15,173 bases of DNA, taken from the NCBI GenBank assembly GCA_036506275.1, contig DASXSB010000036.1, positions 1 through 15,173 on the forward strand, written 5' to 3'. How positions within the stretch are numbered: position 1 is the first letter of the stretch; each line of letters begins with the position of its first letter. Shown here piece after piece: positions 7,798-13,772 of this stretch. A program made the translations under genes and the position numbers. The notes below the pieces were generated by a model that ran no database searches, was not told the DNA's origin, and worked only from the letters and a program-made list of their open reading frames with translations. Source of the DNA: DASXSB01 sp036506275 (GTDB lineage: Bacteria > Methylomirabilota > Methylomirabilia > Rokubacteriales > CSP1-6).

Positions 7798-7813
7798 TGG
7801 TCCCTCCGTTGCA
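7798..7813 (+). promoter_or_regulatory. sigma54 (RpoN) -24/-12 promoter candidate for the minor-pilin operon
   Basis: The sequence TGGTCCCTCCGTTGCA places the invariant GG (7799-7800) and GC (7811-7812) exactly 10 bp apart. It matches the consensus TGGCACG-N4-TTGCA at 9 of 12 specified positions, including all of TGG and TTGCA. The start of transcription would be near 7824, giving a leader of about 44 nt with the AAGGAGA ribosome binding site and the ATG at 7868. An alternative in-frame ATG at 7817 would fall upstream of that start, which supports the chosen pilin start. Type IV pilin genes are classic RpoN targets, usually with PilR. I could not identify an activator site with confidence. 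Confidence 0.5.
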
Positions 7814-7867
7814 CTCATGAGTGGCGCTCGGCTGTGTGCTCCATTCCGTCGCGAAGGAGATGGCGAC

Positions 7868-8320
7868 ATGAGCGCAGCGACGAGGGTCGAGCGAGCCCTC
7901 CGCGAAGAACAAGGACTGACGGTGGCCGAAGTCCTAGTCGCCACCGCGATCATCACCGTCGGCCTCCTCGGCGTGATGACGGCGTTCCCATCGGCGATGA
8001 GCGGCATCGAGACGGGCAAGCAGCAGTCCACGGCGACGTTCCTCGCCGAGCAGCAGATCGAGAACCTGAGAACAGCCGCCGTCAACGATCCCACCCTCAC
8101 GACGGCGACCTTCAACATCGGCAGCACCACCGAAGCCTACGGGACCATCGCGAACGGCTACACCAAGTACCAGCGGGTAACGACGGTCGCCGCCGGTCCC
8201 ACCGCCACCAGCAAGCGGGTCACGGTCGCGGTCTCCTATCGCCCGTCGGTCTCGCTCAGCAGCTCGACCAACCCGGACCGGACGGTGGCGCTCGCCACCA
8301 TCCTCTCCACCCGGGAATGA
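7868..8320 (+). CDS. type IV minor prepilin, PilV/PilI-like
   Basis: 150 residues from ATG 7868, preceded by AAGGAGA at 7-bp spacing. It has a charged 16-residue leader ending in Gly16, then a class III prepilin signal: cleavage before Leu17 in EEQGLTVAEVLVATAI, with the conserved Glu at mature position +5 (Glu21). A roughly 20-residue hydrophobic helix follows (VLVATAIITVGLLGVMTAF). The mature part begins with the amphipathic ETGKQQSTATFLAEQQIENLR typical of PilV and GspI-type pilins, and the remaining globular domain is small and Thr/Ser-rich. It should be processed and N-methylated by a prepilin peptidase (PilD) not encoded here. It is first in a three-pilin unit and overlaps the next gene by 4 bp. 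The V-W-X order supports the PilV assignment; a pseudopilin of a type II secretion system cannot be excluded. Confidence 0.88.
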   Translation: MSAATRVERALREEQGLTVAEVLVATAIITVGLLGVMTAFPSAMSGIETGKQQSTATFLAEQQIENLRTAAVNDPTLTTATFNIGSTTEAYGTIANGYTKYQRVTTVAAGPTATSKRVTVAVSYRPSVSLSSSTNPDRTVALATILSTRE

Positions 8321-8952
8321 CGATGAGACCTGTCATGAGCGACCGCGGTTACACCCTCGCCGAGCTGCTGGTAGCGCTCGCCGTCGCCGGCATCGTGATG
8401 TCGGGGCTGCTGTCGATGCTCATGGCCGGTCAGCAGAGCTATCTCGTCGGTACCAACCAGATCGAGGCCCAGCAGAATCTCCGCATCGCGATCGGCCGCA
8501 TGATCCAGGAGATCCGGCTCGCGGGCGAGGATCCGACCAAGGTGAACTTCGACGCCATCACGAACCAGACCGCGACCGGGCTCACCATCCAGAACGACTG
8601 GAACGCCAACGGCGCCATCCAGAACGCGGGCACCGTTGGCGTCACCCTCAACGACGGCGTGACCGTGGTCCAGCGCGGCGAGCAGGTCATCTACTCCCTC
8701 AACGGCACCACGCTCATGCGTCAGGAAACCGGCGTCGACAACGCCGCCCAGTCGGTGGCGGACGGGATCCAGTCGCTCACCTTCACGTACTTCAAGGCGG
8801 ACGGCGTCACCCCGGCGGCGGTGGCCGCCGACGTCCGTCAGGTCGTGATCGACATCATTGCGCAACCGGTGCATCAGCCTTCGACCTCCGCGGCGGGCGC
8901 GGTGCATATCAAAATGACCGACAAGGTGCGCCTCCGTAACCGGGGCGCATGA
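8317..8952 (+). CDS. type IV minor prepilin, PilW-like
   Basis: 211 residues. The ATG at 8317 overlaps the preceding stop (ATGA), indicating translational coupling; in-frame ATGs at 8323 and 8335 are possible alternatives that would shorten the leader. The prepilin signal is textbook: a leader ending in Gly11, then YTLAELLVALAVAGIVMSGL with Glu16 at mature position +5. The next segment (LRIAIGRMIQEIRLAGEDP) is the amphipathic helix followed by the IRLAG signature seen in PilW and GspJ proteins. The C-terminus ends KVRLRNRGA, as in many PilW proteins. The globular part is Asn/Thr/Val-rich and beta-predicted. In other systems PilV, PilW and PilX form a priming complex at the pilus tip. It overlaps the PilX-like gene by 4 bp. 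Confidence 0.88.
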   Translation: MTMRPVMSDRGYTLAELLVALAVAGIVMSGLLSMLMAGQQSYLVGTNQIEAQQNLRIAIGRMIQEIRLAGEDPTKVNFDAITNQTATGLTIQNDWNANGAIQNAGTVGVTLNDGVTVVQRGEQVIYSLNGTTLMRQETGVDNAAQSVADGIQSLTFTYFKADGVTPAAVAADVRQVVIDIIAQPVHQPSTSAAGAVHIKMTDKVRLRNRGA

Positions 8953-10283
8953 TTGCCGTACAGGTGTTCCCAATGATGACGATGGCGAGACTGCTTCGTG
9001 ACGAGCGCGGCCTCGCGTTGCCGATGGCCCTTCTCTGTCTGCTCACGCTCACCGGGCTGGTGCTCGCCTTCCTGACCGTGAGCGCGTTCGAGCCGCAGAT
9101 CTCCGCCAACCACGCGCAGAGTACCCAGGCGCGGTTCGCGGCGGAAGCAGGTGTCGAGTGGGGGTTCGACTATCTGATCGCGAACAACAACTGGAACAAC
9201 GTGCTCACCGGCGCCACTGCCAACGGGAAGGACATCACACCTGCCCAGCCGTGGGTCGGTGCGACTGCCACCTCGGGAACGTTCACGGTGAGCGTCCGTA
9301 ACGACACGCGCGCAAGTGATACCCAGATTACCGGTGTGGCGGCGGACACGGGAACCGCCACCAGCGACACGAACAACATCCTGATCTTGACCGCAACCGG
9401 CACGTTCGGCAACGCCACGAGGACGGTGACGGTGGCGGTGAAGAAGGCCGTTCTGCCCACGATCAACGCTGCGCTCGCCCTTCCCGGGGTACAGGCGGAC
9501 GTGAACTTTTCCGGCTCGTCGTTCAACATCTACGGAACGGACTGGAACATGGACGGGTCGGCGGGGTCCGCGCAGCCCGTGTTCGGCATCTCGGTGGCGG
9601 GCGGCAACACCGTTAACCAGACCACCGTGCAGAACGCGCTTGCCAACAACCAGCAGAACGACGTGGTAGGCATCAGCCCGAGCAGCCCGCCGCCGCCGGC
9701 GACGCCCGTGCTCGCGAACGGTGATGCGGCGGTCGTCAACGACTACACGCTGACGTCGCAGCAAGTCACCGATTTCGTGAACGCGATCAAGAGCCAGGCG
9801 GACGTCACGATCGACGTCAGCAACGGCAGCATGGCCAGCTACAGCGACGTCGGCAGCAGCTGCTCGAGCAACATCAACTCGAACACGTGCTTTGGCACGA
9901 CGAGCCACCCGAAGATCGTCTACGTCAAGGGCGACCTCACGAACACCCTCGGTCAGTTCACGGGTCTCGACATCTCCGGCAACAGCACGGGCACCGGGAT
10001 CCTCATCGTGGAAGGAACGAACGCCTCCATCAGCGGCGACTTCACGTGGAACGGGCCCATCATCGTGACGGGAAGCAACGTTGGCCTCCAGTACCGCGGT
10101 GGTGGTAACGGCGGCATCTTCGGCGCCATCCTCGTGAACGAGCTCGCGCAGGAGAACGGTGTTCAGTTCGAGAGCGACATCCGCGGCAACGGCAACATCC
10201 GCTACAGCCGGCAGGCCCTCGACCTCGTCCAGAACACGATGGGTCGCAAGTTCTATCAGGTCTATAGCTGGCGGGAGCAATAG
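8949..10283 (+). CDS. PilX-like minor pilin with large beta-rich C-terminal domain
   Basis: 444 residues from ATG 8949, which overlaps the PilW-like stop (ATGA). In-frame ATGs at 8973 and 8982 would give a shorter leader, and no Shine-Dalgarno sequence decides between them. The N-terminus has DERGLALPMALLCLLTLTGL, a PilX_N-type membrane anchor. After Gly21 the mature +5 residue is Met26 rather than Glu, as often in PilX and GspK tip proteins. AEAGVEWGFDYL (65-76) is the PilX/GspK hallmark. The body is far larger than classical PilX (about 150-200 residues). It is Asn/Thr/Gly-rich and contains a proline run at about 244-253, a cysteine pair (Cys304, Cys314) able to form a disulfide, and at 350-397 a repeated-strand stretch (GILIVEG, ASISGDFTWNGPIIVTG, GGIFGAILVNE) that looks like a beta-solenoid. 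It may cap the fibre or act as an adhesin; that is inference. Confidence 0.82.
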   Translation: MIAVQVFPMMTMARLLRDERGLALPMALLCLLTLTGLVLAFLTVSAFEPQISANHAQSTQARFAAEAGVEWGFDYLIANNNWNNVLTGATANGKDITPAQPWVGATATSGTFTVSVRNDTRASDTQITGVAADTGTATSDTNNILILTATGTFGNATRTVTVAVKKAVLPTINAALALPGVQADVNFSGSSFNIYGTDWNMDGSAGSAQPVFGISVAGGNTVNQTTVQNALANNQQNDVVGISPSSPPPPATPVLANGDAAVVNDYTLTSQQVTDFVNAIKSQADVTIDVSNGSMASYSDVGSSCSSNINSNTCFGTTSHPKIVYVKGDLTNTLGQFTGLDISGNSTGTGILIVEGTNASISGDFTWNGPIIVTGSNVGLQYRGGGNGGIFGAILVNELAQENGVQFESDIRGNGNIRYSRQALDLVQNTMGRKFYQVYSWREQ

Positions 10284-10285
10284 CG

Positions 10286-11041
10286 ATGCGTCTCGGACTT
10301 CTCGCCCTCGTCGTCGCCGCCGGCCTCGCCGTCGGCTGCAACAGCCGGCCGGCGGCGGTGACCTCCAGTGCGCCGGTGCCGTCGCCGGCCACGCCCGAGG
10401 AGGCCGCTGCCCTCGCCGCGCGCGGCGATTTTGCCGCCGCCGCCGAACGCTACCGGGAGCTGGTGCAGCGCCACCCGGACGACGTCCTTCTCCGCTACGC
10501 GTACGCCGTCGTCCTCAGTCATCTCGATCGGCGTCAGGACACGATCGCCGAGTTCACGTGGGTGGTCGCCAACGGCCGCCCGTCACTGCCGGAAGTCGCC
10601 TCCGCGCGCCAGTGGCTACGCGAAGCGGGAGCACTCGGGTCGGCGGAGGCGACGGCGGGAGAGAGCGCGACGGCCGCCCGCGTGCTGGGGACGCCCACCA
10701 CGCCGGCCGCGAGCGGCTCGGCGCTGCCGTCGCCGCAGCTGCGCGGCCAGACGAGCTGGCCCGGCGTGAATCCCGAGGTTCGCCGCGTGAAGCTCGTGAT
10801 CCGCCTCGTCGGCGAAGACGACGGCAACCGGAACATCAATCTCCCGATCCGGATCGATCTCGGGAAACCGTACAAGGCGGCGGGAATTCCGCCCGGCGCC
10901 TACCACCTCGTCGGCCAGTCCGGAAACGTCCAGCTCTGGGACAAGCACATCGTGCTCGAGCCGGGGAAAGAGATGGTCGTCGATCTCGGGCCGGAATCGA
11001 GCTCGGTCTCGCCGAGCAACTTCCCGCCGCCGGCGAGCTGA
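10286..11041 (+). CDS. TPR-containing lipoprotein with C-terminal beta domain, linked to the pilin operon
   Basis: 251 residues from ATG 10286, 2 bp after the PilX-like stop, with GGGAG (10273-10277) at good spacing. A signal peptide (MRLGLLALVVAAGLAVGC) ends at a lipobox-like site with Cys18, so it is probably lipidated and anchored in the envelope; Ala at -3 is slightly off consensus. Residues 38-110 hold about two TPR-type helical hairpins (AAALAARGDFAAAAERYREL, then DDVLLRYAYAVVLSHL). A linker rich in Ala/Ser/Thr/Pro follows (about 120-155). The C-terminal part (165-240) is beta-rich (VKLVIRLVGEDD, then GIPPGAYHLVG and HIVLEPGKEMVVDL) and resembles small beta-sandwich modules. TPR lipoproteins such as PilF assist pilus secretin assembly. 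This one has a different C-terminus, so a pilus-related role rests mainly on operon position. Confidence 0.75.
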   Translation: MRLGLLALVVAAGLAVGCNSRPAAVTSSAPVPSPATPEEAAALAARGDFAAAAERYRELVQRHPDDVLLRYAYAVVLSHLDRRQDTIAEFTWVVANGRPSLPEVASARQWLREAGALGSAEATAGESATAARVLGTPTTPAASGSALPSPQLRGQTSWPGVNPEVRRVKLVIRLVGEDDGNRNINLPIRIDLGKPYKAAGIPPGAYHLVGQSGNVQLWDKHIVLEPGKEMVVDLGPESSSVSPSNFPPPAS

Positions 11042-11056
11042 CCTCCTCCGGGGGCC

Positions 11057-11078
11057 GCCCGCGTCCTATTTCGCGGGC
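11057..11078. terminator. hairpin between convergent genes, possible bidirectional terminator
   Basis: GCCCGCG (11057-11063) and CGCGGGC (11072-11078) form a perfect 7-bp stem with an 8-nt loop, starting 16 bp after the lipoprotein stop. No T-run follows on either strand, so it is not a canonical intrinsic terminator. The position between converging transcription units is right for one. In such GC-rich DNA a 7-bp stem can also occur by chance, and it overlaps the tail of the presumed gene remnant. Confidence 0.3.
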
Positions 11079-11138
11079 TGCGTGATGGCGGCGTAGATCA
11101 TGTCCTTATGTCAGCCACACGATCCGCGTCGTCTTCAT
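11066..11138 (-). pseudogene. possible collapsed gene: start and end of an ORF with the middle missing
   Basis: Downstream of the cupin on the minus strand, an ATG at 11138 overlaps the cupin stop (ATGA) and reads MKTTRIVWLT before TAA. These ten residues look like the beginning of a signal peptide. Thirteen codons in a shifted frame then read HKDMIYAAITQPAK and end at TAG (11068-11066), which looks like the last residues of a protein. The whole stretch is 73 nt, so start and end are out of frame by one base. The simplest reading is a second operon gene that lost its middle by deletion. Very short chance frames could look like this, and I cannot identify the parent family. Confidence 0.3.
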
Positions 11139-11491
11139 GTGCCGCCTCCTCGTTCGATGATGACCACGGGCCTGGGCAGCGTGACCAGGAACACGCATCC
11201 GCCGTCGCTCGTGGCCGCATGCTTGCCGTGGGGCGGCGTGAAGAGATAGTCACCGGCCCGGAGGCGATCGGGCCCGACACTGAGATCACCCTCGAGGACG
11301 AAAATTTCTTCACCGCCGGGGTGATCGTGAGCGGGAAAGCGGGTGCCCGCCTCGAACTTGATGAGCGCCGTGGACTCTCCCGTCGCCTCGTCTGATCGCA
11401 GCACCTTGACCGAGACCCCGGGCGTGCGCGATGGACGCCAGGCTCGGTCGCCACTCTGCACCACCATGCTGCCGACCGCCGATGACGTCAT
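11135..11491 (-). CDS. small single-domain cupin protein
   Basis: 118 residues, read leftward from ATG 11491 with GGGAGGG on the minus strand about 6 bp ahead. It is a complete minimal cupin barrel. Motif 1 reads GTRFPAHDHPGGEEIFVLEG (49-68), with metal ligands His55, His57 and Glu61 or Glu62; motif 2 reads GDYLFTPPHGKHAATS (80-95), with His91. The HPGGEE form is that of ChrR-like cupins, the domain also found in anti-sigma factors and in small dioxygenase or isomerase cupins. No zinc-binding anti-sigma domain is fused here, so it is probably a metal-binding stand-alone cupin of unknown substrate. It is divergent from hemD (119 bp between starts), and its stop overlaps the start of the presumed gene remnant. 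Confidence 0.9.
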   Translation of the reverse strand: MTSSAVGSMVVQSGDRAWRPSRTPGVSVKVLRSDEATGESTALIKFEAGTRFPAHDHPGGEEIFVLEGDLSVGPDRLRAGDYLFTPPHGKHAATSDGGCVFLVTLPRPVVIIERGGGT

Positions 11492-11534
11492 GGCCGCCCT
11501 CCCGTGTGCCGATCCTCTCGCCGTCGAGCGCTGA

Positions 11535-11558
11535 CGACAATTCTCCTGGCGGCAATTC
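11535..11558. repeat. 9-bp direct repeat, 15-bp period, in the cupin/hemD promoter region
   Basis: CGACAATTC (11535-11543) and CGGCAATTC (11550-11558) are identical apart from one base and start 15 bp apart. They stand out as AT-containing words in very GC-rich sequence, and the second one overlaps the candidate cupin -10 box. They could be binding half-sites for a regulator of one or both divergent genes. Chance is not excluded. Confidence 0.3.
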
Positions 11559-11560
11559 TA
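11555..11560 (-). promoter_or_regulatory. -10 box candidate for the cupin gene
   Basis: On the minus strand this reads TAGAAT, 5 of 6 bases of the sigma70 -10 consensus, in a region otherwise almost devoid of A+T runs. The start of transcription would be near 11548, giving a leader of about 57 nt. No recognisable -35 lies 16-18 bp upstream. Confidence 0.35.
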
Positions 11561-11598
11561 GTCGAGGTCGCGCGCGCCGTCGCGTCCGAGCGCCACGG

Positions 11599-11604
11599 TA
11601 TACT
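11599..11604 (+). promoter_or_regulatory. -10 box candidate for hemD, implying a leaderless transcript
   Basis: TATACT (5 of 6 bases of the -10 consensus) ends 6 bp before the GTG start at 11611, so transcription would begin at or next to the start codon. No Shine-Dalgarno sequence precedes that GTG, which agrees with leaderless translation. No clear -35 element is visible at 16-18 bp upstream. Confidence 0.4.
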
Positions 11605-11610
11605 GCGGCG

Positions 11611-12483
11611 GTGCCGACGCCGACCCCTCCTCGCCGCGGTGATGAGCGCGCGCGCCCGCTCCGCGGACGCACCATCGCCATCACGGAGGCGCGACGCTCG
11701 GAAGAGCTGTCGACGCTGATCGAGAAGCTGGGCGGCGTGCCCCGCGCCGTGCCCTCGCTCCGCGAGGTGCCCGTCCGTGACCGCGTGCCCGCGATCGCCG
11801 CCCTCGAGCAGATCTGCGCGGGCACGGTGGCCGTCGTCGTCTTCTTCACGGGCGTGGGGACGCGGGCGTTGCTCGAGCTCGCCGCCGAGCGCGGGCGCGA
11901 CGATGCTCTCCGGCGTGCCCTCGCCACGGCGCTCGTGGTCGCGCGCGGACCGAAACCCGTGCGCGTGCTGCGCGAGCACGGCCTCCGCATCGACGTCGTC
12001 CCCGCCGCGCCGACGTCAGCCGGCCTCGTGGAGGCGCTCGGCGCCCACGACCTGCGCGGGCGCGTGGTGGCCGTGCAGCTCGCGGGCGAGGAGCCGCGGA
12101 CATTGCTGGAGGCCTTGCGCGACGCCGGCGCCACCGTCCTTCCCATCGCGCTCTACGAGTGGGCGATGCCGGAAGACGATGGTGACATGCACGGGCTCGT
12201 CGAGGATCTCATCGCGGGGAAGATCGACGTCATCGCCTTCACGAGCTCGCCGCAGATCGCGCACCTGGCGGCGGTGGCCGAGCGTCATGGACGGGGTGCC
12301 GCCCTCACCGCCGCCCTCGCGTCGCGCACGATCGTCGCCGTCGTGGGCCCCGTGTGCGCGGCCACCGCGCGCGCGCACGGAGTGACGCCGCGGATCGAGG
12401 CGCCGGTCGGCACCATGGGCGCCTTGATCCACGGCATCGCCGCCTACCTCGAGGGCGAAGCGCGCTCGGCGGTGCGCCCGTGA
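11611..12483 (+). CDS. hemD: uroporphyrinogen-III synthase (HemD) family protein
   Basis: 290 residues from GTG 11611. The family enzyme closes and rearranges hydroxymethylbilane to uroporphyrinogen III in the cytoplasm, feeding heme, siroheme and cobalamin synthesis. The two-lobed HemD pattern is clear: GRTIAITEARR (19-29) opens lobe 1, VVVFFTGVGTRALLELA (75-91) lies in lobe 2, then GPKPVRVLREHGL (113-125), PTSAGLVEAL (134-143), RGRVVAVQLAGEE (149-161), VIAFTSSPQIAHLA (207-220) and VVGPVCAATARAHGVTP (244-260). The family has few invariant residues, so similarity is in layout rather than a catalytic triad. The frame continues upstream to 11431, but that part overlaps the divergent cupin and is rejected. 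About 17 Pro/Arg-rich residues precede the first strand. No other heme gene (hemA, hemC, hemB) is nearby, so it stands alone. Confidence 0.82.
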   Translation: MPTPTPPRRGDERARPLRGRTIAITEARRSEELSTLIEKLGGVPRAVPSLREVPVRDRVPAIAALEQICAGTVAVVVFFTGVGTRALLELAAERGRDDALRRALATALVVARGPKPVRVLREHGLRIDVVPAAPTSAGLVEALGAHDLRGRVVAVQLAGEEPRTLLEALRDAGATVLPIALYEWAMPEDDGDMHGLVEDLIAGKIDVIAFTSSPQIAHLAAVAERHGRGAALTAALASRTIVAVVGPVCAATARAHGVTPRIEAPVGTMGALIHGIAAYLEGEARSAVRP

Positions 12484-12533
12484 TCGACCTCCGTGTCCGC
12501 GGGCGCGGGCGGCCGACTCCGCCCCGCGCCCTG

Positions 12534-12542
12534 TGCTATCGT
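12534..12542 (+). promoter_or_regulatory. extended -10 promoter candidate for the Liv-type operon
   Basis: TGCTATCGT carries the extended-10 TG one base ahead of TATCGT, which keeps T1, A2, T3 and T6 of the -10 consensus. A weak -35-like CCGACT (12513-12518) lies 18 bp upstream. The transcript would start near 12549 with a leader of about 27 nt containing GAGGGAG. The position, just after hemD, suggests the transporter has its own promoter. Confidence 0.4.
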
Positions 12543-12575
12543 CGCCGTGCCCGAGCACCCCGAGGGAGTCACGCC

Positions 12576-13772
12576 ATGCTCATCCGTCGCCTGTCGCTCC
12601 TCGTCACGCTCGTGATCGTGGCCGCCGTGCCCGTGGCCGTGGCGCAAGCGCCGCCGGTGAAGCTCGGCCTTCTCCTGCCCTACACGGGCGTCCTCTCCGT
12701 CCAGGGCACCGACACCACCAACGGCGTGGAGCTCTACCTCGCCAAGATCGGCGCCAAGGCCGGCGGACGCGCGATCCAGCTCTTGAAGGAGGACGACGAG
12801 GCCAAGCCCGACGTCGCCCTCACCAAGATCAAGAAGCTGGTGGAGCGCGATCGCGTGGACTTCCTGGTGGGGCCGGTGAGCAGCGTGGTCGCGCTCGCCA
12901 TCCGGAATTACGTCCACGAGCAGGCGACCCCGCTCGTGGTCCCCGTCGCCTTCACGCGCGTGCTCACGTCGCCGGCGCAGGCGTCGCCGTCGATCTTCCG
13001 TCTCGCCGAGACCACCGATCAGTCGAACGTTCCCATGGGCGCGTGGGTCATGCAGCACACGAAGTACCGAAAGGTCGTGATCATGGCCACCGACTTCGTG
13101 GCGGGACGCCACGCGGTGGAGGCGTTCATGGCCGGCTATCGTGCCGCCAGCGGCGAGATCGTGAAGGAGATCTACCCGCCTCTGAACACGCCGGACTTCG
13201 CGCCCTACCTGGCGCAGGCGGGCGCCGTCAAGGCGGACGCGGTCTACGCGTGGTTCGCGGGCGCCGACGCCATTCGGTTCGTGAAGCAGTACAAGGAGTT
13301 CGGCCTTTCGGAACGGATGCCGCTCGTCGGGCACGGTGTGCTCACCGACGACACCATCCTGCCCGCCATCGGCGACGCCGCCGTCGGCATCGTGACCATG
13401 AGCTCCTACGCGGCCGCCCTCGACAACGCCGAGAACCGCAGCTTCGTGCGTGACTACGAGCAGCGCTACAAGAGCACGCCCAGCCGTTACAGCGAGGCGG
13501 GGTGGCTCACCGCCGAGCTGATCGCCACCGCGGTCGAGAACCTCAAGGGCGATCTCGGCGATCGCGGCCGCGTGCGGGAGGCGTTGAAGTCGGCGCTGCC
13601 GCAGATGAAGACGCCCCGCGGCCATCTGGAGTTCGACGCCTACCGCCAGATCGTCACGCCGATCTTTGTCACCCGCACCGAGAAGCAGGGCGGACGGTAC
13701 GTGAACGTGATCATCGACCGCTTGCCTCCCATCTCCCAGGAGGCGGTGTGGGGCTGGTGGAACAAGAAGTGA
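12576..13772 (+). CDS. branched-chain amino acid-type ABC transporter substrate-binding protein (Peripla_BP_6, LivJ/LivK/UrtA-like)
   Basis: 398 residues from ATG 12576, with GAGGGAG (12562-12568) at 7-bp spacing. A Sec signal peptide (MLIRRLSLLVTLVIVAAVPV, then AVAQA) precedes the mature start near residue 25. The mature protein shows the type I periplasmic-binding order: VKLGLLLPYTGVLSVQGTDT (ligand-loop serine/threonine region), LLKEDDEAKPDVALTKIKKL, VERDRVDFLVGPVSSVVALA, then ATPLVVPVA, the inter-lobe VVIMATDFVAGRHAVEAF, and PYLAQAGAVKADAVYAWFAG. Length is typical. The ligand of this family ranges over amino acids, urea, short amides and aromatic acids. The downstream cysteine hydrolase, whose GTG start overlaps this stop (GTGA), hints at an amide or ureido substrate. 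The frame is open upstream to 12354 inside hemD, but that is not used. Confidence 0.92.
   Translation: MLIRRLSLLVTLVIVAAVPVAVAQAPPVKLGLLLPYTGVLSVQGTDTTNGVELYLAKIGAKAGGRAIQLLKEDDEAKPDVALTKIKKLVERDRVDFLVGPVSSVVALAIRNYVHEQATPLVVPVAFTRVLTSPAQASPSIFRLAETTDQSNVPMGAWVMQHTKYRKVVIMATDFVAGRHAVEAFMAGYRAASGEIVKEIYPPLNTPDFAPYLAQAGAVKADAVYAWFAGADAIRFVKQYKEFGLSERMPLVGHGVLTDDTILPAIGDAAVGIVTMSSYAAALDNAENRSFVRDYEQRYKSTPSRYSEAGWLTAELIATAVENLKGDLGDRGRVREALKSALPQMKTPRGHLEFDAYRQIVTPIFVTRTEKQGGRYVNVIIDRLPPISQEAVWGWWNKK

Larger units (their letters stand above)
7392..7867. other. divergent intergenic region between the SRPBCC gene and the pilin operon
   Basis: 476 bp without a supported gene. From left to right it holds the SRPBCC ribosome binding site (7398-7405), a perfect 13-bp palindrome (7460-7472), a weak leftward sigma70-like site (7489-7517), and a rightward sigma54-like site (7798-7813). 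The pilin ribosome binding site (AAGGAGA, 7854-7860) closes it. The stretch 7690-7735 is locally richer in A+T, the usual feel of a regulatory zone. The frame of the PilV-like gene stays open back to 7583, but the encoded peptide is Arg/Gly/Ser-rich, has no ribosome binding site and resembles no protein. Confidence 0.6.

Noticed and set aside
7583..7867. N-terminal extension of the PilV-like gene upstream of 7868
   Set aside because: It would give an impossible prepilin leader of over 100 residues. ATG 7868 has a strong ribosome binding site, and the sigma54 candidate would start transcription after the alternative ATG at 7817.
11431..11610. N-terminal extension of hemD back to ATG 11431
   Set aside because: It would overlap the divergent cupin gene by about 60 bp and encodes a Pro/Arg/Ser-rich stretch unlike any HemD start. 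GTG 11611 sits just ahead of the first conserved strand.
13502..13768. Upstream extension of the cysteine hydrolase inside the solute-binding protein gene
   Set aside because: The extension is an out-of-frame shadow of the receptor gene. The family begins near the VVVDVQNDY strand, which GTG 13769 supplies.
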